64,000 nucleotides of DNA from Rhynchopus euleeides (GCA_963210315.1 OY723294.1:1674001-1738000); one strand, 5' to 3'; shown: positions 54,437 to 64,000, counted from the stretch's first letter. Notes: a model not told the origin generated them from the letters alone. A program made the numbers and translations.

Positions 54437-54987
54437 TATATCAAGTAAAAATACATGTATAATACTTGCATGTCAACTATTATACATGTATTTTTACTTG
54501 ATATACATGTATTTTACATGTATATTTCATGCATTTACATGTATTATACATGTATAATACTTGTCATGCAAGTATTATACATGTAAAATACTTGCACGAC
54601 AAGTAAAATACCTGCATGCAAGTAAAATACATGTATTTTACTTGCATGCAAGTATTTTACTTGTCATGCAAGTATTTTACATGTATAATACTTGCATGAC
54701 AAGTATTATACATGTAAAATACATGTAAATGCATGAAATATACATGTAAAATACATGTATATCAAGTAAAAATGCATGTATAATAGTTGACATGCAAGTA
54801 TTATACATGTATTTTTACTTGATATACATGTATTTTACATGTATATTTCAGGCATATACATGTATTATACATGTATAATAGTTGACATGCAACTATTATA
54901 CATGTATAATACATGTATATACTTGTAGTTATACATGTAAAATTTACAAGATCCCACCGTGTGGGCAGCCTCCCCCCCCCCCCCCTA

Positions 54988-55609
54988 CTGGGGGGGGCTA
55001 AATAGAAGGGGGTGGCCGAATACAAGGGGGGGGTCTGGAAATTCGAAATCCAGAAAATTTTGGGCCGAATAGAAGGGGGGGGGTCTTGTATTCGGCGGTC
55101 CGTGAATTTTGGCCATTTTTCAAATTTTCAGCCTGTTTTTTCAGTCCTAACAGGCACCCCATGGTCAAAATGACCCCACTGCGATCCGCACGGAATCCAA
55201 ACATTCAAAAGAACAGGGTTTTGGACACCAGTGTGGGGGTCCCTGCAGGTGGCTGACTCCTGGGAATATCCTCCCATTATCAGGAGCCAAATCAGGCCCA
55301 CATTTCAGGGGTGAAACTTGGCACCTCTACCCACAAAATGACCCCACCACGATCCGCACGGATTCCGAATAGTGCAATGGAAGGCGAAAACCGCGATTCC
55401 ACGAGGTCACCTGGAGCAAAATTCACCAAAATTGGGAAAAATCACGGACCGCCGAATACAAGACCCCCCCCCTTGTATTCGGCCACCCCCTTGTATTTGG
55501 CCACCCACTGCAAAAATTGCCCAAAAATTTGGGTTTTTGAAAACCCCCCAAAAAAAGCGTTTATACGCCTATTAGAAGGGGGGGGGTCTTCTATTTAGCC
55601 CCCCCCCAG
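54988..55609. mobile_element. 622-bp TIR element C (CTGGGGGGGGCTAAATAG ends)
   Basis: Flanked by TA (54986-54987 and 55610-55611). Left end CTGGGGGGGGCTAAATAGAA, right end TTCTATTTAGCCCCCCCCCAG. Subterminal blocks GGCCGAATACAAGGGGGGG are repeated in inverted orientation. The interior contains units related to the tandem array at 6600-7785 (GACCCCACTGCGATCCGCAC near 55168 and a second near 55340). The right TA is shared with element D. Confidence 0.75.
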
Positions 55610-55797
55610 TAGGGGGGGTCATAAGCCCCCCTAAAAACGTACGAAAACCAAAATTTTCAACATACCATCAGAACCGCCCTAATACCTGATCTGACCCGAA
55701 AATCCGACCCATACCCCCCCGGAAACTGTCTGGGGCCCACTTGTGACACCTGATACGCACTTTTGTGATGATTTTTTGGGGTCCTAAAAAATGTACC

Positions 55798-56112
55798 TCA
55801 GTTTCGTACCTTGCCTTTGTACCTGAACCACTCCCGACCGCAATATTTCGTTCTTTGCCTTTTCTGCGGTGGTTCTGGCTCAGGTGGCACGCATGTTGCC
55901 TTCCCCAGTGCCTCGGCAAGGTCTTTCTTGACCTGATTAGTGGGAATGTTGTGTTGTTGCGTCAGCAGAATGAGTTCAGCCACCTTCTGGGTGTAGTACT
56001 TCGATCGCATATGGGTCATTGTGAGTACTTCGTACGCCTGGGAGGCTGCATCGGCATTAGTAGGCAGCGTTGTAGATGATTTTGCTTCGTCGATCTTAGC
56101 CTGTGAAGGCAC
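55798..56112 (-). CDS. Unknown ORF of element D
   Basis: About 104 residues, no family recognised. Helical and Gln/Ala-rich in the middle (YTQKVAELILLTQQ, NQVKKDLAEALGKA), then Pro-rich and basic (PEPEPPQKRQRTKYCG). Its last ~20 codons lie in the inverted repeat. It starts at GTG in this frame, so it may be a downstream exon of the larger ORF at 56148-56996. Confidence 0.35.
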   Translation of the reverse strand: MPSQAKIDEAKSSTTLPTNADAASQAYEVLTMTHMRSKYYTQKVAELILLTQQHNIPTNQVKKDLAEALGKATCVPPEPEPPQKRQRTKYCGREWFRYKGKVRN

Positions 56113-56147
56113 GATTGGGATATTGTACGCCCTGAGAGCCGAAGTGG

Positions 56148-56996
56148 TTATGATTGTGCTGTGTAATTTGCGCCCCGCAGGATATGCACACCACGCAGTC
56201 TCGACAACACGTATGAGAGTGTACCATGTGGGGACTCAACAAGGTCATTGGATCGGCATCTGCCTGCCGACTCAGCCCCCACACAGTGCGACCGCAAGGT
56301 CGCCAGGGATGTCTCAACGCCAGGGGAATACCCTCCCCTGGCGTTGTACAACCCTACTCTCAACCCTCGGGTCCTCTCCTGGAGGCGGTGGTGGCGGGCC
56401 CGCAACGCTTCGTACTTCCGGTACAGACTGAGGTAGTCTGCCCGGCTGACCCGCTCATTGCTTCCTAGATCATCTGCTGCTCTGGAGCTGCCATCACTCT
56501 CACTGCCCACATCAGTTGGTGTGGGGGTAGGAGCAGGAGGAGTGGGAGGAGTAGGAGTGCAGGTGACATCTTTCTTGGCTAGCAAGGAACGCCGCTTTTC
56601 CCGCACGTGCGTGCAGTTGATGCACCACTGCATATATCTGTCGTCACCACGTCCCACTCGCTCTCCTATGTACCCAGCCCGACGGAGCGCCCGAAATAAT
56701 GTCGCCTCACCGATGTCGTGTGCCGTTTTCTTTTTACGCAGGTCTGCCACAACGCTCTCTGCCGAGACCCCGCACATCTCCCGTTTGGCGAGCGTCTTTC
56801 GAGCAAGGTACTCCTCTGCAGCAGCATCTGACACCTCTGCGAGGCCCTGGGCACGCGGCATGTGTTGCTCGGCGTGCTGAGTGAGCGTAGTGACACCCTT
56901 CCCTTGCAAAGAACGAAATAATGCGGTCGGGAGTGGTTCAGGTACAAAGGCAAGGTACGAAACTGAGGTACATTTTTTAGGACCCCAAAAAATCAT
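56148..56996 (-). CDS. Element D protein with possible HTH, no known family
   Basis: 282 residues from the ATG at 56996. Its first ~30 codons (MIFWGPKKCTSVSYLAF) are encoded by the inverted repeat. Residues about 65-115 (REMCGVSAESVVADLRKKK, GEATLFRALRRAGYIG) look like a helix-turn-helix. A Pro/Thr-rich linker (about 145-165) leads to a charged helical region. No DDE motif seen. It may be a DNA-binding component of the transposon or an accessory ORF. Confidence 0.4.
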   Translation of the reverse strand: MIFWGPKKCTSVSYLAFVPEPLPTALFRSLQGKGVTTLTQHAEQHMPRAQGLAEVSDAAAEEYLARKTLAKREMCGVSAESVVADLRKKKTAHDIGEATLFRALRRAGYIGERVGRGDDRYMQWCINCTHVREKRRSLLAKKDVTCTPTPPTPPAPTPTPTDVGSESDGSSRAADDLGSNERVSRADYLSLYRKYEALRARHHRLQERTRGLRVGLYNARGGYSPGVETSLATLRSHCVGAESAGRCRSNDLVESPHGTLSYVLSRLRGVHILRGANYTAQS

Positions 56997-57143
56997 CACA
57001 AAAGTGCGTATCAGGTGTCACAAGTGGGCCCCAGACAGTTTCCGGGGGGGTATGGGTCGGATTTTCAGGTCAGATCAGGTATTAGGGCGGCTCTGATGGT
57101 ATGTCGAAAATTTTGGTTTTGTACGGGCTTATGACCCCCCCTA

Positions 57144-58373
57144 CCCCCCCCCCCCCAACCTTCCCGCAAACACACCCCCCTCCCCGCCCCCCTCGCTCAA
57201 TCCACACCTCTACCCCCCCCCCCCCACCAGGGGTGTAAATAAGGCCGACTCCCGACTCGCGCCGGATTTTTTGGGATTGGGAGGGTTGCCTTGCTTCCCT
57301 TAGGGAATGTGCGGTATTAGGCACCCCATGGCCAAAATGACCCCACTGCGATCCGCACAGACTCCAAATATTCAAAAGAAAGGGTTTTTGGAACACCCGA
57401 GGAGGGGGGGTCCCGATGGGTGGGTGGGGGTGTGGGGGTCCCGCTGGGTGGGACATGGTGTGTGCCTCCCAGTCATCTTCTTCATTACCGGTCTCTGAAC
57501 TGGGGTGAGTTCATTGCCAAACCACTGCTGTGAATACGGCGCCCCTTTCCCGCCCCTTTTGCCAGATCCTGGCAGCTCCCAAGAAGAGTTGTGTTCCGCC
57601 CCCATCAGGTGGGATGCCCGAAAATGTCAAAAAATGGATTTTTGATTTGGCATACAGGCATTCATCCACTGCAGGCAGGCCTGCATGCAGGGCTTCGGAG
57701 CTCCAGGCTGTGTGTGGATGCATCCACAAAATTTGTGGATGCATGCGCTGCATGCACGGGAAATACTGAGAGCTATGCAGCCAAATACTGCTGCCGTGAG
57801 TGAGGTGCTCGCAGCGTGTGGGGCGCTGCGGGCGAAGTGGGGGGTTGGCTGGGACAGCCAACATGGCGCTGTGCGTCGCGTGCTTCTTCGCGGACCACCT
57901 CGCACGCGGGAAGACCCCGCAAGCGCCGAGTCAGTCCGCCCTGACCGAATGGTGGGCGACTGCTGGAGGGTCCATGGGACTCTCCACGGCAGAGGTGGCC
58001 GTACTACAGGATGCGTGCAGGATTGAGTAGGGTTTGAGACCGCCCGTCCCCCCCAGCCCCCCACCCCAGGTACCTTAGGTGACTGTAAATAACCGACTCC
58101 CGACTCCCGACTCCTGACCCCCAAACCTTATTTACAGCCCTGCCCCCCACCTCCACAACGCTTCCAGGGGGAAAAGGCACACATCTCCACATCCCCCCCC
58201 ACTACACCAGCAGTACTCTTTCATACTTTTACCCCCCCCCCCCCCTTCCCTTTCCCCCTCCACCCCACCCGCACCCCCCACTCCTACACCTGCACTACAC
58301 CGTGGGGGCGAGGGGTGTCGGCGGGAGGGGGGGTTGGGCGATTGGGTTCATGACGTAAAACGGCATCCAGCAG
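57144..58373. other. Intergenic; one unit of the 190-bp repeat and a small possible ORF
   Basis: C-tracts near 57145-57230 and 58215-58245. 57325-57470 is a single inverted unit of the array at 6600-7785. 57863-58030 is a 55-codon frame (MALCVACFFADHLARGK start, ending LQDACRIE) with protein-like composition but no family; it may be an exon or remnant. ACTCCCGACTCC words recur near 57250 and 58095. Confidence 0.4.
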
Positions 58374-58570
<197 letters not shown>

Positions 58571-58604
58571 ACCCCCCACCGCACCGCACCTCTGGGTAGA
58601 CCAG

Positions 58605-61310
58605 ATGTCCCCACCCCGCCTGCTCTCTGTGGGTGTTGCCGTTGCTGCTGCGGTGGCATGGGGGGGCCTGGGGGCTGGGGCTGTCGCCCCACCCACCGGG
58701 TCATCCGGGGTGCTGTTCTTCAGCGAGACTGGGCTCCACGCGGTGAACTCCAACGGGCGAGGCTTCCGGACGGTCTTTTCGAAGCAGAGGAATCAGAACG
58801 ACCTGCAGAACGGCCTGCCGCATTACTCCACCCTCTGCACCGACGACACCCACGGGATTGGGTTCTGGGCGGAGAACTCTGCAACCTCCACGTCTTTCTT
58901 CGCAGTGCGCTACCGGGAGGGCACGCCTTCATACGGGACACCCCCATCAGCACCACTCTTCACCGTTCAAAATAAATATGTTGTGGCGGGCTGCGCTGTC
59001 GACACCACCACATCAACAGTGTACTACACAGGGCTCGACGGGGCAGATAAAGAAGCAGCTGTTTATGCCTTTTCCTATAGCACCCCAGACCCGGGCGCTG
59101 CGGCGGTTACCCCGAGGCAGATCACGTCTGGGCTTGCGTTTGACGTTCTCCCCGAAGGGGGTTCGATTCTCTTCAACGGGGCTGCGGGGGAGATTCTTTT
59201 TGTGCTGTCCATCGCGCATTCCGTTGCGGTGTCCGCCTCCGCCACAACCCTGTTCCGGATCAAGGTCCCCCCCGGCGGGTTCCCGCAGCAGGCCTCCGCC
59301 GCCTCAGAGGCGCTCAACGGCTTCTTCGTCCCCCAGGTTTTTGCCAAATCCTCCGTCGCCGGCACGCTCGCCCTGGGGCATGCGGGCAACACGCTCCTCC
59401 TCCTCGACACCTTCTCCCCAGCAGCACAGCCCGGCCTCCGTGAGACGCGCCTCCTCCAGGCCTCCACGGCAACCCCACAGGACCCCACCCTCAGCAAGGA
59501 TTTGTGGACTGCGCCGTCGCGGCTGCCCCCACTGCCCTGCTCGCTGTTTGTCAGGCAGGGGGCCCTGCAGGGCGGGTTTGCCGTGGTGCCCGGCACACCG
59601 GACACCGTCATCTTCGCAGGCAACAGCCAAGCGGGCGGGAGCCTCGCGACTGGGATCTACGCGACAACCCTCGCCTCCGCTGGGTCCGGCGCAACCCTCA
59701 TCTATGAACCCACCCTGGGGGGGACAGACCCTATGGTAGGATACTACGGGCTGGGCCCCATGTCCCTCATCGCGGCAGACCCAGACCCTCCCTCGGAAGC
59801 ACCTCCGACACCACTCCCGGGGACTCCGGCGCCTCCACTGCCTCTGGTTCCCGTAGAGTGTGCCGGAGCTTCGGACTCCCGGGTCTGCTTCCAAGTGAGT
59901 GAGAATTCGAAGGGGGTGAAGGAGTGCGGGTGGAACCATCACACCTCCCTCTGCGAGGAGGAAACGGCCACCCTCTGCAGGGGGAAGGCGGACCCGAAGG
60001 ACTGCGCCGGGGTGGTGTTCTGCCACTGGGATGAGGCGGCCCTCCTCTGCGAAGACGTGCACGACTGCGGGGTGCACACCGCCTCCGCACCCTGCCTCCG
60101 TGCGACAAACTCCCTAAACAGGCGCTGCATCTGGGAGGACGCGGCCCTCCTCTGCAGGCAGGACCCCCTCGGGGTCAACGGCCCTGACACAAACCCAGAG
60201 GCCCACACCGAAACCCTCGTCGTGATCGTGCTTGCCGTTGCGGGGGGACTCCTCCTCTGCGCGATATCCATATTCTGCGCGTTGCGCTGCCTCGCAGGCC
60301 ACGCCTCCGCCCCCCCCGGGAGTGACGAGGAGATGCGTGACAAGCAGGGCCCCCACCGCCCTATGGACAACCCCGATCTCCAGGAGGACCTCTACGGAAA
60401 TGCGGATGTCCACGGGATGCAAACTCTGATAGAGCCTGCAGATGTCGCGGCCCTCCGAGCCCAGGCGGGGCCCCCAGCCTGGGAGGCTGCGGCACGCAAG
60501 GTGGAGGAGGGGTTCCCGACGGATATGAATGGGATTCAGTTGCACCCCGGCAACATCGCGGAGAGAGAGAGACCCCTGTCGTCGTCGCAGAAAAGCTCAG
60601 ATGGGGTCGGCTCCGACACGTGGGGGCGGAGCATGGGTGCCGCGGAGAAGGTCTCGAGGATGTCGCCCACCGAGGAGATGCTCCTCGACGACATGCTGCT
60701 TTTCGGTGCCGGGGGTGGCCCGCCGGACCCCAGCGGGGCAACCGGCAGGCCCAGGAGGCACCGCGCCATGACAGACAGGGAGGCCGGCCTGCGCTCTGCC
60801 ATAAAAGACCTCCATGGGAAGGTGTCGAGGCATCGGGCGAGCTTCACCACAGGGGTTCCCACCGGGACTCCGCAGTCTGGCGGGGGTGGGTCCCCCTGGG
60901 GGCCGGTCGGCGCCTCCGGCAGCCCGACCGCTGTGTCGGATCAGGGGAGGCGGCGCCGGCACCACCGGCACCACCACGACAGCCCGCAGCCCGGTGGTGG
61001 TGCTGCGGGGGAGCCGCAGCTGGCATCCCCTGCAGGGGCGACCACACCCGGGAGGCTGGAGAGGACCCCTCTGCAGGTGGATGAGCAGGTGCCGCGGGGT
61101 AGGCCCTCGCCGACGGCTGCGGCGGCCCCGCGCCCTCCGGGCAGGATGGGGAAGGCGAAGGGGCGGGGTCTGGCCGCGTCTGGGGATGGGGGTGAAGGAG
61201 GTGGTGGTGGTGGAGGTGGCGATGACGAGGCAGAGAGGTCGTCAGGCGGAGGCCACCAGAGCAACAAACTGAGGGCGGACATCGATTCGTTGGTGTGGAA
61301 GGAGTTTTGA
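58605..61310 (+). CDS. Type I membrane protein with propeller-like ectodomain and CxW repeats
   Basis: 901 residues, one exon. Residues 1-26 are a signal peptide (MSPPRLLSVGVAVAAAVAWGG). About 30-390 contains beta-strand-rich sequence opening with GVLFFSETGLHAVNSNGRG, similar in style to YWTD/NHL beta-propeller blades. After a Pro-rich hinge (about 390-415) comes a Cys-rich region with three C-x-W..LC units (ECGWNHHTSLCEE, FCHWDEAALLCED, RCIWEDAALLCRQ). TM about 536-560 (LVVIVLAVAGGLLLCAISIF). The ~340-residue cytoplasmic tail is low complexity, with Arg/His and Gly runs. A surface receptor or adhesion role is inferred. The ATG chosen gives the only good signal peptide. Confidence 0.75.
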   Translation: MSPPRLLSVGVAVAAAVAWGGLGAGAVAPPTGSSGVLFFSETGLHAVNSNGRGFRTVFSKQRNQNDLQNGLPHYSTLCTDDTHGIGFWAENSATSTSFFAVRYREGTPSYGTPPSAPLFTVQNKYVVAGCAVDTTTSTVYYTGLDGADKEAAVYAFSYSTPDPGAAAVTPRQITSGLAFDVLPEGGSILFNGAAGEILFVLSIAHSVAVSASATTLFRIKVPPGGFPQQASAASEALNGFFVPQVFAKSSVAGTLALGHAGNTLLLLDTFSPAAQPGLRETRLLQASTATPQDPTLSKDLWTAPSRLPPLPCSLFVRQGALQGGFAVVPGTPDTVIFAGNSQAGGSLATGIYATTLASAGSGATLIYEPTLGGTDPMVGYYGLGPMSLIAADPDPPSEAPPTPLPGTPAPPLPLVPVECAGASDSRVCFQVSENSKGVKECGWNHHTSLCEEETATLCRGKADPKDCAGVVFCHWDEAALLCEDVHDCGVHTASAPCLRATNSLNRRCIWEDAALLCRQDPLGVNGPDTNPEAHTETLVVIVLAVAGGLLLCAISIFCALRCLAGHASAPPGSDEEMRDKQGPHRPMDNPDLQEDLYGNADVHGMQTLIEPADVAALRAQAGPPAWEAAARKVEEGFPTDMNGIQLHPGNIAERERPLSSSQKSSDGVGSDTWGRSMGAAEKVSRMSPTEEMLLDDMLLFGAGGGPPDPSGATGRPRRHRAMTDREAGLRSAIKDLHGKVSRHRASFTTGVPTGTPQSGGGGSPWGPVGASGSPTAVSDQGRRRRHHRHHHDSPQPGGGAAGEPQLASPAGATTPGRLERTPLQVDEQVPRGRPSPTAAAAPRPPGRMGKAKGRGLAASGDGGEGGGGGGGGDDEAERSSGGGHQSNKLRADIDSLVWKEF

Positions 61311-62515
61311 GGTTGGTGGTGGGGGAGGGGTGGCGTGTTCGGCAGGAGTGTTTTTTTTCCCTCAGGAAGAAGATAGAGCCTGGGTGCGCTTGGGGTTGGT
61401 CCGCCAGGAGCCAAGAATCGGCATTCTTATAAGGCGGCAGGCGATGCCAACTGCTCCACACCAACTCCTTGGGCATCGGGATGGTTGGGGAAGAACAGTG
61501 CATCTTCTTGAAAGGGGTATGCGCACAAACAGTTCAGTTAAACGTCGCAGGCAGTGCAGGTCTCTGTTCTCCATTCGAAGGAGGCAAGGCGAGCCGTTTG
61601 CGCCTGTGCGGCGATGCGCTGTGTGTTGCTGCGACACGACGTGCCTGTATGAGAATACACGCAGCGAATGGGGGGTTGTTGCCGTGTTGCCTTTGTTTTT
61701 TTAAGCACACTCGTGTGAGCGGAAAGCGCCCCACCACAGCTGCAACCAAACGTGCTCTATACACTAACCCCACCCTTCATCAGGCTCAGGGTGTGATCAG
61801 TTCAGGGTTTTGTGTGTAGAAGCGTCAACGCAACAAACAAAGGAAATTCATCAGAGCGGTTGTAGCTGTGAAGTGATAGGGCGCTTTTTTTGCGGATTTT
61901 TGGTCTTGCTTTCATTCCGTTCATTTTTGTTGATCCTTATTTGGCAGTTCTGTCAATGATTAGCCCATTGCGACTGGGCGGGAGAAGGCACCACTCGCTT
62001 GTTGCGACGTTCAGTCACAAAGTCCCTCAGCAGGGACATGATTGTTGTGTTTCGAGAGCGCGATTGCTGAAGGAGGAGAAGGAGAAGCATGCAGCCAAGC
62101 AGTGCTTGCCGTCGCAGGTTAAGATTGGTGCCTGCCCACGTTCTAAATCCGGGGGGGCAGGGGGCTGCCGCAGCCGCACTGCATCAGCCCTCTTTCTCTC
62201 TCTTTGCCCCCTTTGATTTGCGAGTGAGCAAATATCATCTTGACGTCTTTCCGAAAACGCGATATTTTCACCCCCTCGTGGCAGCGTCCGGTATCCTGCG
62301 TAACTGCACCAGCACCGTTCGACAACACAAGGCGACTGAACCCCACCCCACCCCACCTCCCCCCTCCCTCGTTCTTTCGCAGCCTCTCCGCGTCTCCCCG
62401 CAGACCGCCCCCTGTCGCGCCTGCTCTCTCTAGGACACGCCCTCCGGAATCACCCACCACCCAACACCCACACAGAGGGCTGGCAGCCTACACACAGGGC
62501 TGCATTCTCCCTGTG
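61311..62515. other. Intergenic 1.2 kb, no gene seen
   Basis: Unique sequence, pyrimidine-rich toward the start of the last gene. No element recognised. Confidence 0.4.
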
Positions 62516-64000
62516 ATGCGCCATGGCAGCTGCCGGGCCGTCACAACTCTTCTCCTTCTGCTGCTATGCGTGGCTGTGACCTGCGCTGCAGCAAGGAAGC
62601 CGCGCAGCAGCAGCGGCCCCACCTCGCCGCCCGCAGCAGGGGGCGGCAGGCAGGGCGAGCAGAGCCCCCCCTCGCAGAAGGGCCGCAAGCAGGGCGCGCG
62701 TGGGAAGCGCGCGCCGGCGGCAGGGTCTGGGTCCCCGAAGAAGGCGGGGGAGGGCAGGGGCGCCACCCCCAGTGCCACCCGTGAGGGCGAGACGCTGACT
62801 GAGATTAAGACTGTGCGGAAGCGTGCCACACACAAGGGGGCTTCTGCCAAGAAGGGGGGCAAGGTGCCGCCCCGAGGGGGCGCCGCCGATACTGCCACCG
62901 CCGGCCCGTCTGGCGGGGTTGCCGACCCTCCCACCGAGGTCAAAACTGTGAGGAAGCGCGCAGCGAAGGGGGGCAGCGTGCCTCCCAAGGGGGGCAGCAC
63001 CGGCACTGCCCCCGCCAACCCCCCTGCTGAGGGCACCCCCGATCCGCCCACCGAGATCAAAACCGTGCGGGGGCGGGCAAAGGAGGGGGGCAAGGGGGGC
63101 AGCGTGCCTCCCAGAGGGGGTGCCACCACCACCACCACCACCACCCCCGCCACCCCCGACCCCCCCACCAAGGGGGGCAGCGTGCCCCCTGCAGAGGGCG
63201 CCGCCGACACCGCCAGCACCACCACCGCCACCGCCACCGCACCCCACCCGCCCCTCTACTGCCTCCACTTCGTGGAGTTCGTCGTGTCAGGCGCCCGTGC
63301 CCCCCTGCTGTGGGTCGCGGGCTCTGCCCTGGCACTCTCCGGGGCTGGCGCAGAGCCTGCAGCCCCCTCCGCGCCGCTCCCGACGCTGCCCCAGCCCCCT
63401 GCCCCGGCGCTGCTGCGTCTCCTCCTCTCTGCCGACACCCCACGCGACCTGGCCCGGTTCGCCGCTGCCTGGGGACACAGGGTCCTGGGCACCGCCACCT
63501 CCACTACCCGCCACCCCCACCACCCGCTCACCCCCGAAGCGCAGGATGCTGCAGAGCGCTGCCTCTACACCGATAGGGCTCTTGTGGCCCTCGCTCTCCT
63601 CGCCGCTCTGAGCTGCATCCGCTCCGTGCTTCTCCATGCCGACGCAGAGGCGCGCCATGCCCGTGCCCTCCTCCGTCCCACCCCCCTCGGGGGCCTGCCT
63701 GGCGCAGAGGACATCGACACCGCCCCCTCCCCCCCGGCAGGTGGGGGTGCTTACGCCCGGCTTTTCGGTGGGACCTCCCCACCTCCCCCCGTGGTGTGCG
63801 TTGAGACCCCCAGCACCGTTACGCTCCGGTCGGCTCTCAAGGGGTCACGCCAGGCGTGGATTGCGCTGCACGGTGAGGATGCGGCTGATATAATCAACTT
63901 CGATGCGCCGCGTCTCCCCTGCGGAAAAGGTGTCCCGGGGAGGCACTCCCCTGGCGACACAGCTCTGCCTGAGGTGGGACTGGGTTCCTCTTTGGATGTG
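62516..64000 (+). CDS. Secretory-pathway protein with TE(I/V)KTVRKRA repeats, 3' end beyond window
   Basis: The frame from the ATG at 62516 is open to the window edge, 495 codons without a stop. Residues 1-25 are a signal peptide (MRHGSCRAVTTLLLLLLCVA). About 26-230 is basic and disordered, with at least three degenerate repeats built on PPTEIKTVR.RA followed by KGGSVPP(R/K)GG. A Thr/Ala-rich linker with seven Thr codons in a row precedes a folded-looking region (about 245-400; YCLHFVEFVVSGARAPLLWV, CLYTDRALVALALLAALSCI) with hydrophobic helices. No family recognised. The start was chosen for the signal peptide. An intron near the window end (GAG|GTGGGA) cannot be excluded. Confidence 0.65.
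   Translation, partial: MRHGSCRAVTTLLLLLLCVAVTCAAARKPRSSSGPTSPPAAGGGRQGEQSPPSQKGRKQGARGKRAPAAGSGSPKKAGEGRGATPSATREGETLTEIKTVRKRATHKGASAKKGGKVPPRGGAADTATAGPSGGVADPPTEVKTVRKRAAKGGSVPPKGGSTGTAPANPPAEGTPDPPTEIKTVRGRAKEGGKGGSVPPRGGATTTTTTTPATPDPPTKGGSVPPAEGAADTASTTTATATAPHPPLYCLHFVEFVVSGARAPLLWVAGSALALSGAGAEPAAPSAPLPTLPQPPAPALLRLLLSADTPRDLARFAAAWGHRVLGTATSTTRHPHHPLTPEAQDAAERCLYTDRALVALALLAALSCIRSVLLHADAEARHARALLRPTPLGGLPGAEDIDTAPSPPAGGGAYARLFGGTSPPPPVVCVETPSTVTLRSALKGSRQAWIALHGEDAADIINFDAPRLPCGKGVPGRHSPGDTALPEVGLGSSLDV

Larger units (their letters stand above)
51415..54961. mobile_element. Palindromic element, family F, copy F4, with nested insertions
   Basis: Begins CACGGTGGGATCTTG right after F3 and ends with the inverse at 54961. 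It is interrupted by element G (51483-53494) and by a family I MITE (53587-54436) that itself contains element H. The remaining palindromic sequence (54437-54961) shows the usual ACATGT/ACTTGCATG modules. Confidence 0.8.
55612..57141. mobile_element. 1530-bp TIR element D (GGGGGGGTCATAAG ends) with minus-strand ORFs
   Basis: Flanked by TA (55610-55611 and 57142-57143). Left end GGGGGGGTCATAAGCCC, right end GGGCTTATGACCCCCCC. The inverted repeats extend about 245 bp inward, to AAAGAACGAAAT near 55850 and 56910. Two minus-strand open frames lie between and partly within the repeats. The tips resemble those of family B (GGGGGGGTCA), suggesting a shared transposase type. Confidence 0.8.

Overview
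This is a GC-rich nuclear window from a single-celled eukaryote. The genes carry spliceosomal introns with GTATG-type donors and CAG acceptors, some 140-400 nt long. A ciliary protein (CFAP96) points to a flagellated organism, and an organelle-targeted helical-repeat protein with W-A motifs is of a kind common in alveolates. A chromerid or dinoflagellate-related alga fits best, but this is inference. There is one 200-base assembly gap (8445-8644). I saw no rRNA, tRNA or CRISPR array.

Layout. 1-2.2 kb: part of a tyrosine-recombinase element on the minus strand. 2.3-9.4 kb: repeats only, including a CGTACG-rich TIR element, a dispersed GC-rich repeat, a 329-bp MITE and a ~190-bp tandem array. 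9.4-31 kb: a secreted triple-repeat Cys-rich protein, CFAP96, a very large RalGAP-beta-like protein, a membrane RING protein, an unknown basic protein and a four-exon CaaX protein, with DNA elements between them. 31-45 kb: an organellar helical-repeat protein, a two-TM J-like protein lacking HPD, a possible 38-aa membrane microprotein and an exosome RNase PH-fold subunit. 45.5-57.1 kb: a nested repeat island. 58.6-64 kb: a type I membrane protein and a secretory protein running off the window end.

All host genes I can support lie on the plus strand; only mobile-element ORFs lie on the minus strand. The repeat content is the outstanding feature. Several TIR families use TA targets. Two pairs of unrelated elements abut with one shared TA. 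Two 1148-bp elements of equal length lie inverted 19 kb apart. Modular near-palindromes built on ACATGT/ACTTGCATG words act as landing pads for other elements. One apparently complete pogo/CENP-B-like transposon has an intact DD35D ORF, and its internally deleted derivative lies 16 kb away in inverted orientation.

The host genes do not form an obvious pathway. They cover small-GTPase regulation (RalGAP-beta-like), RNA decay (exosome), organelle gene expression, cilia, ubiquitin ligation and chaperone-like or secretory functions.
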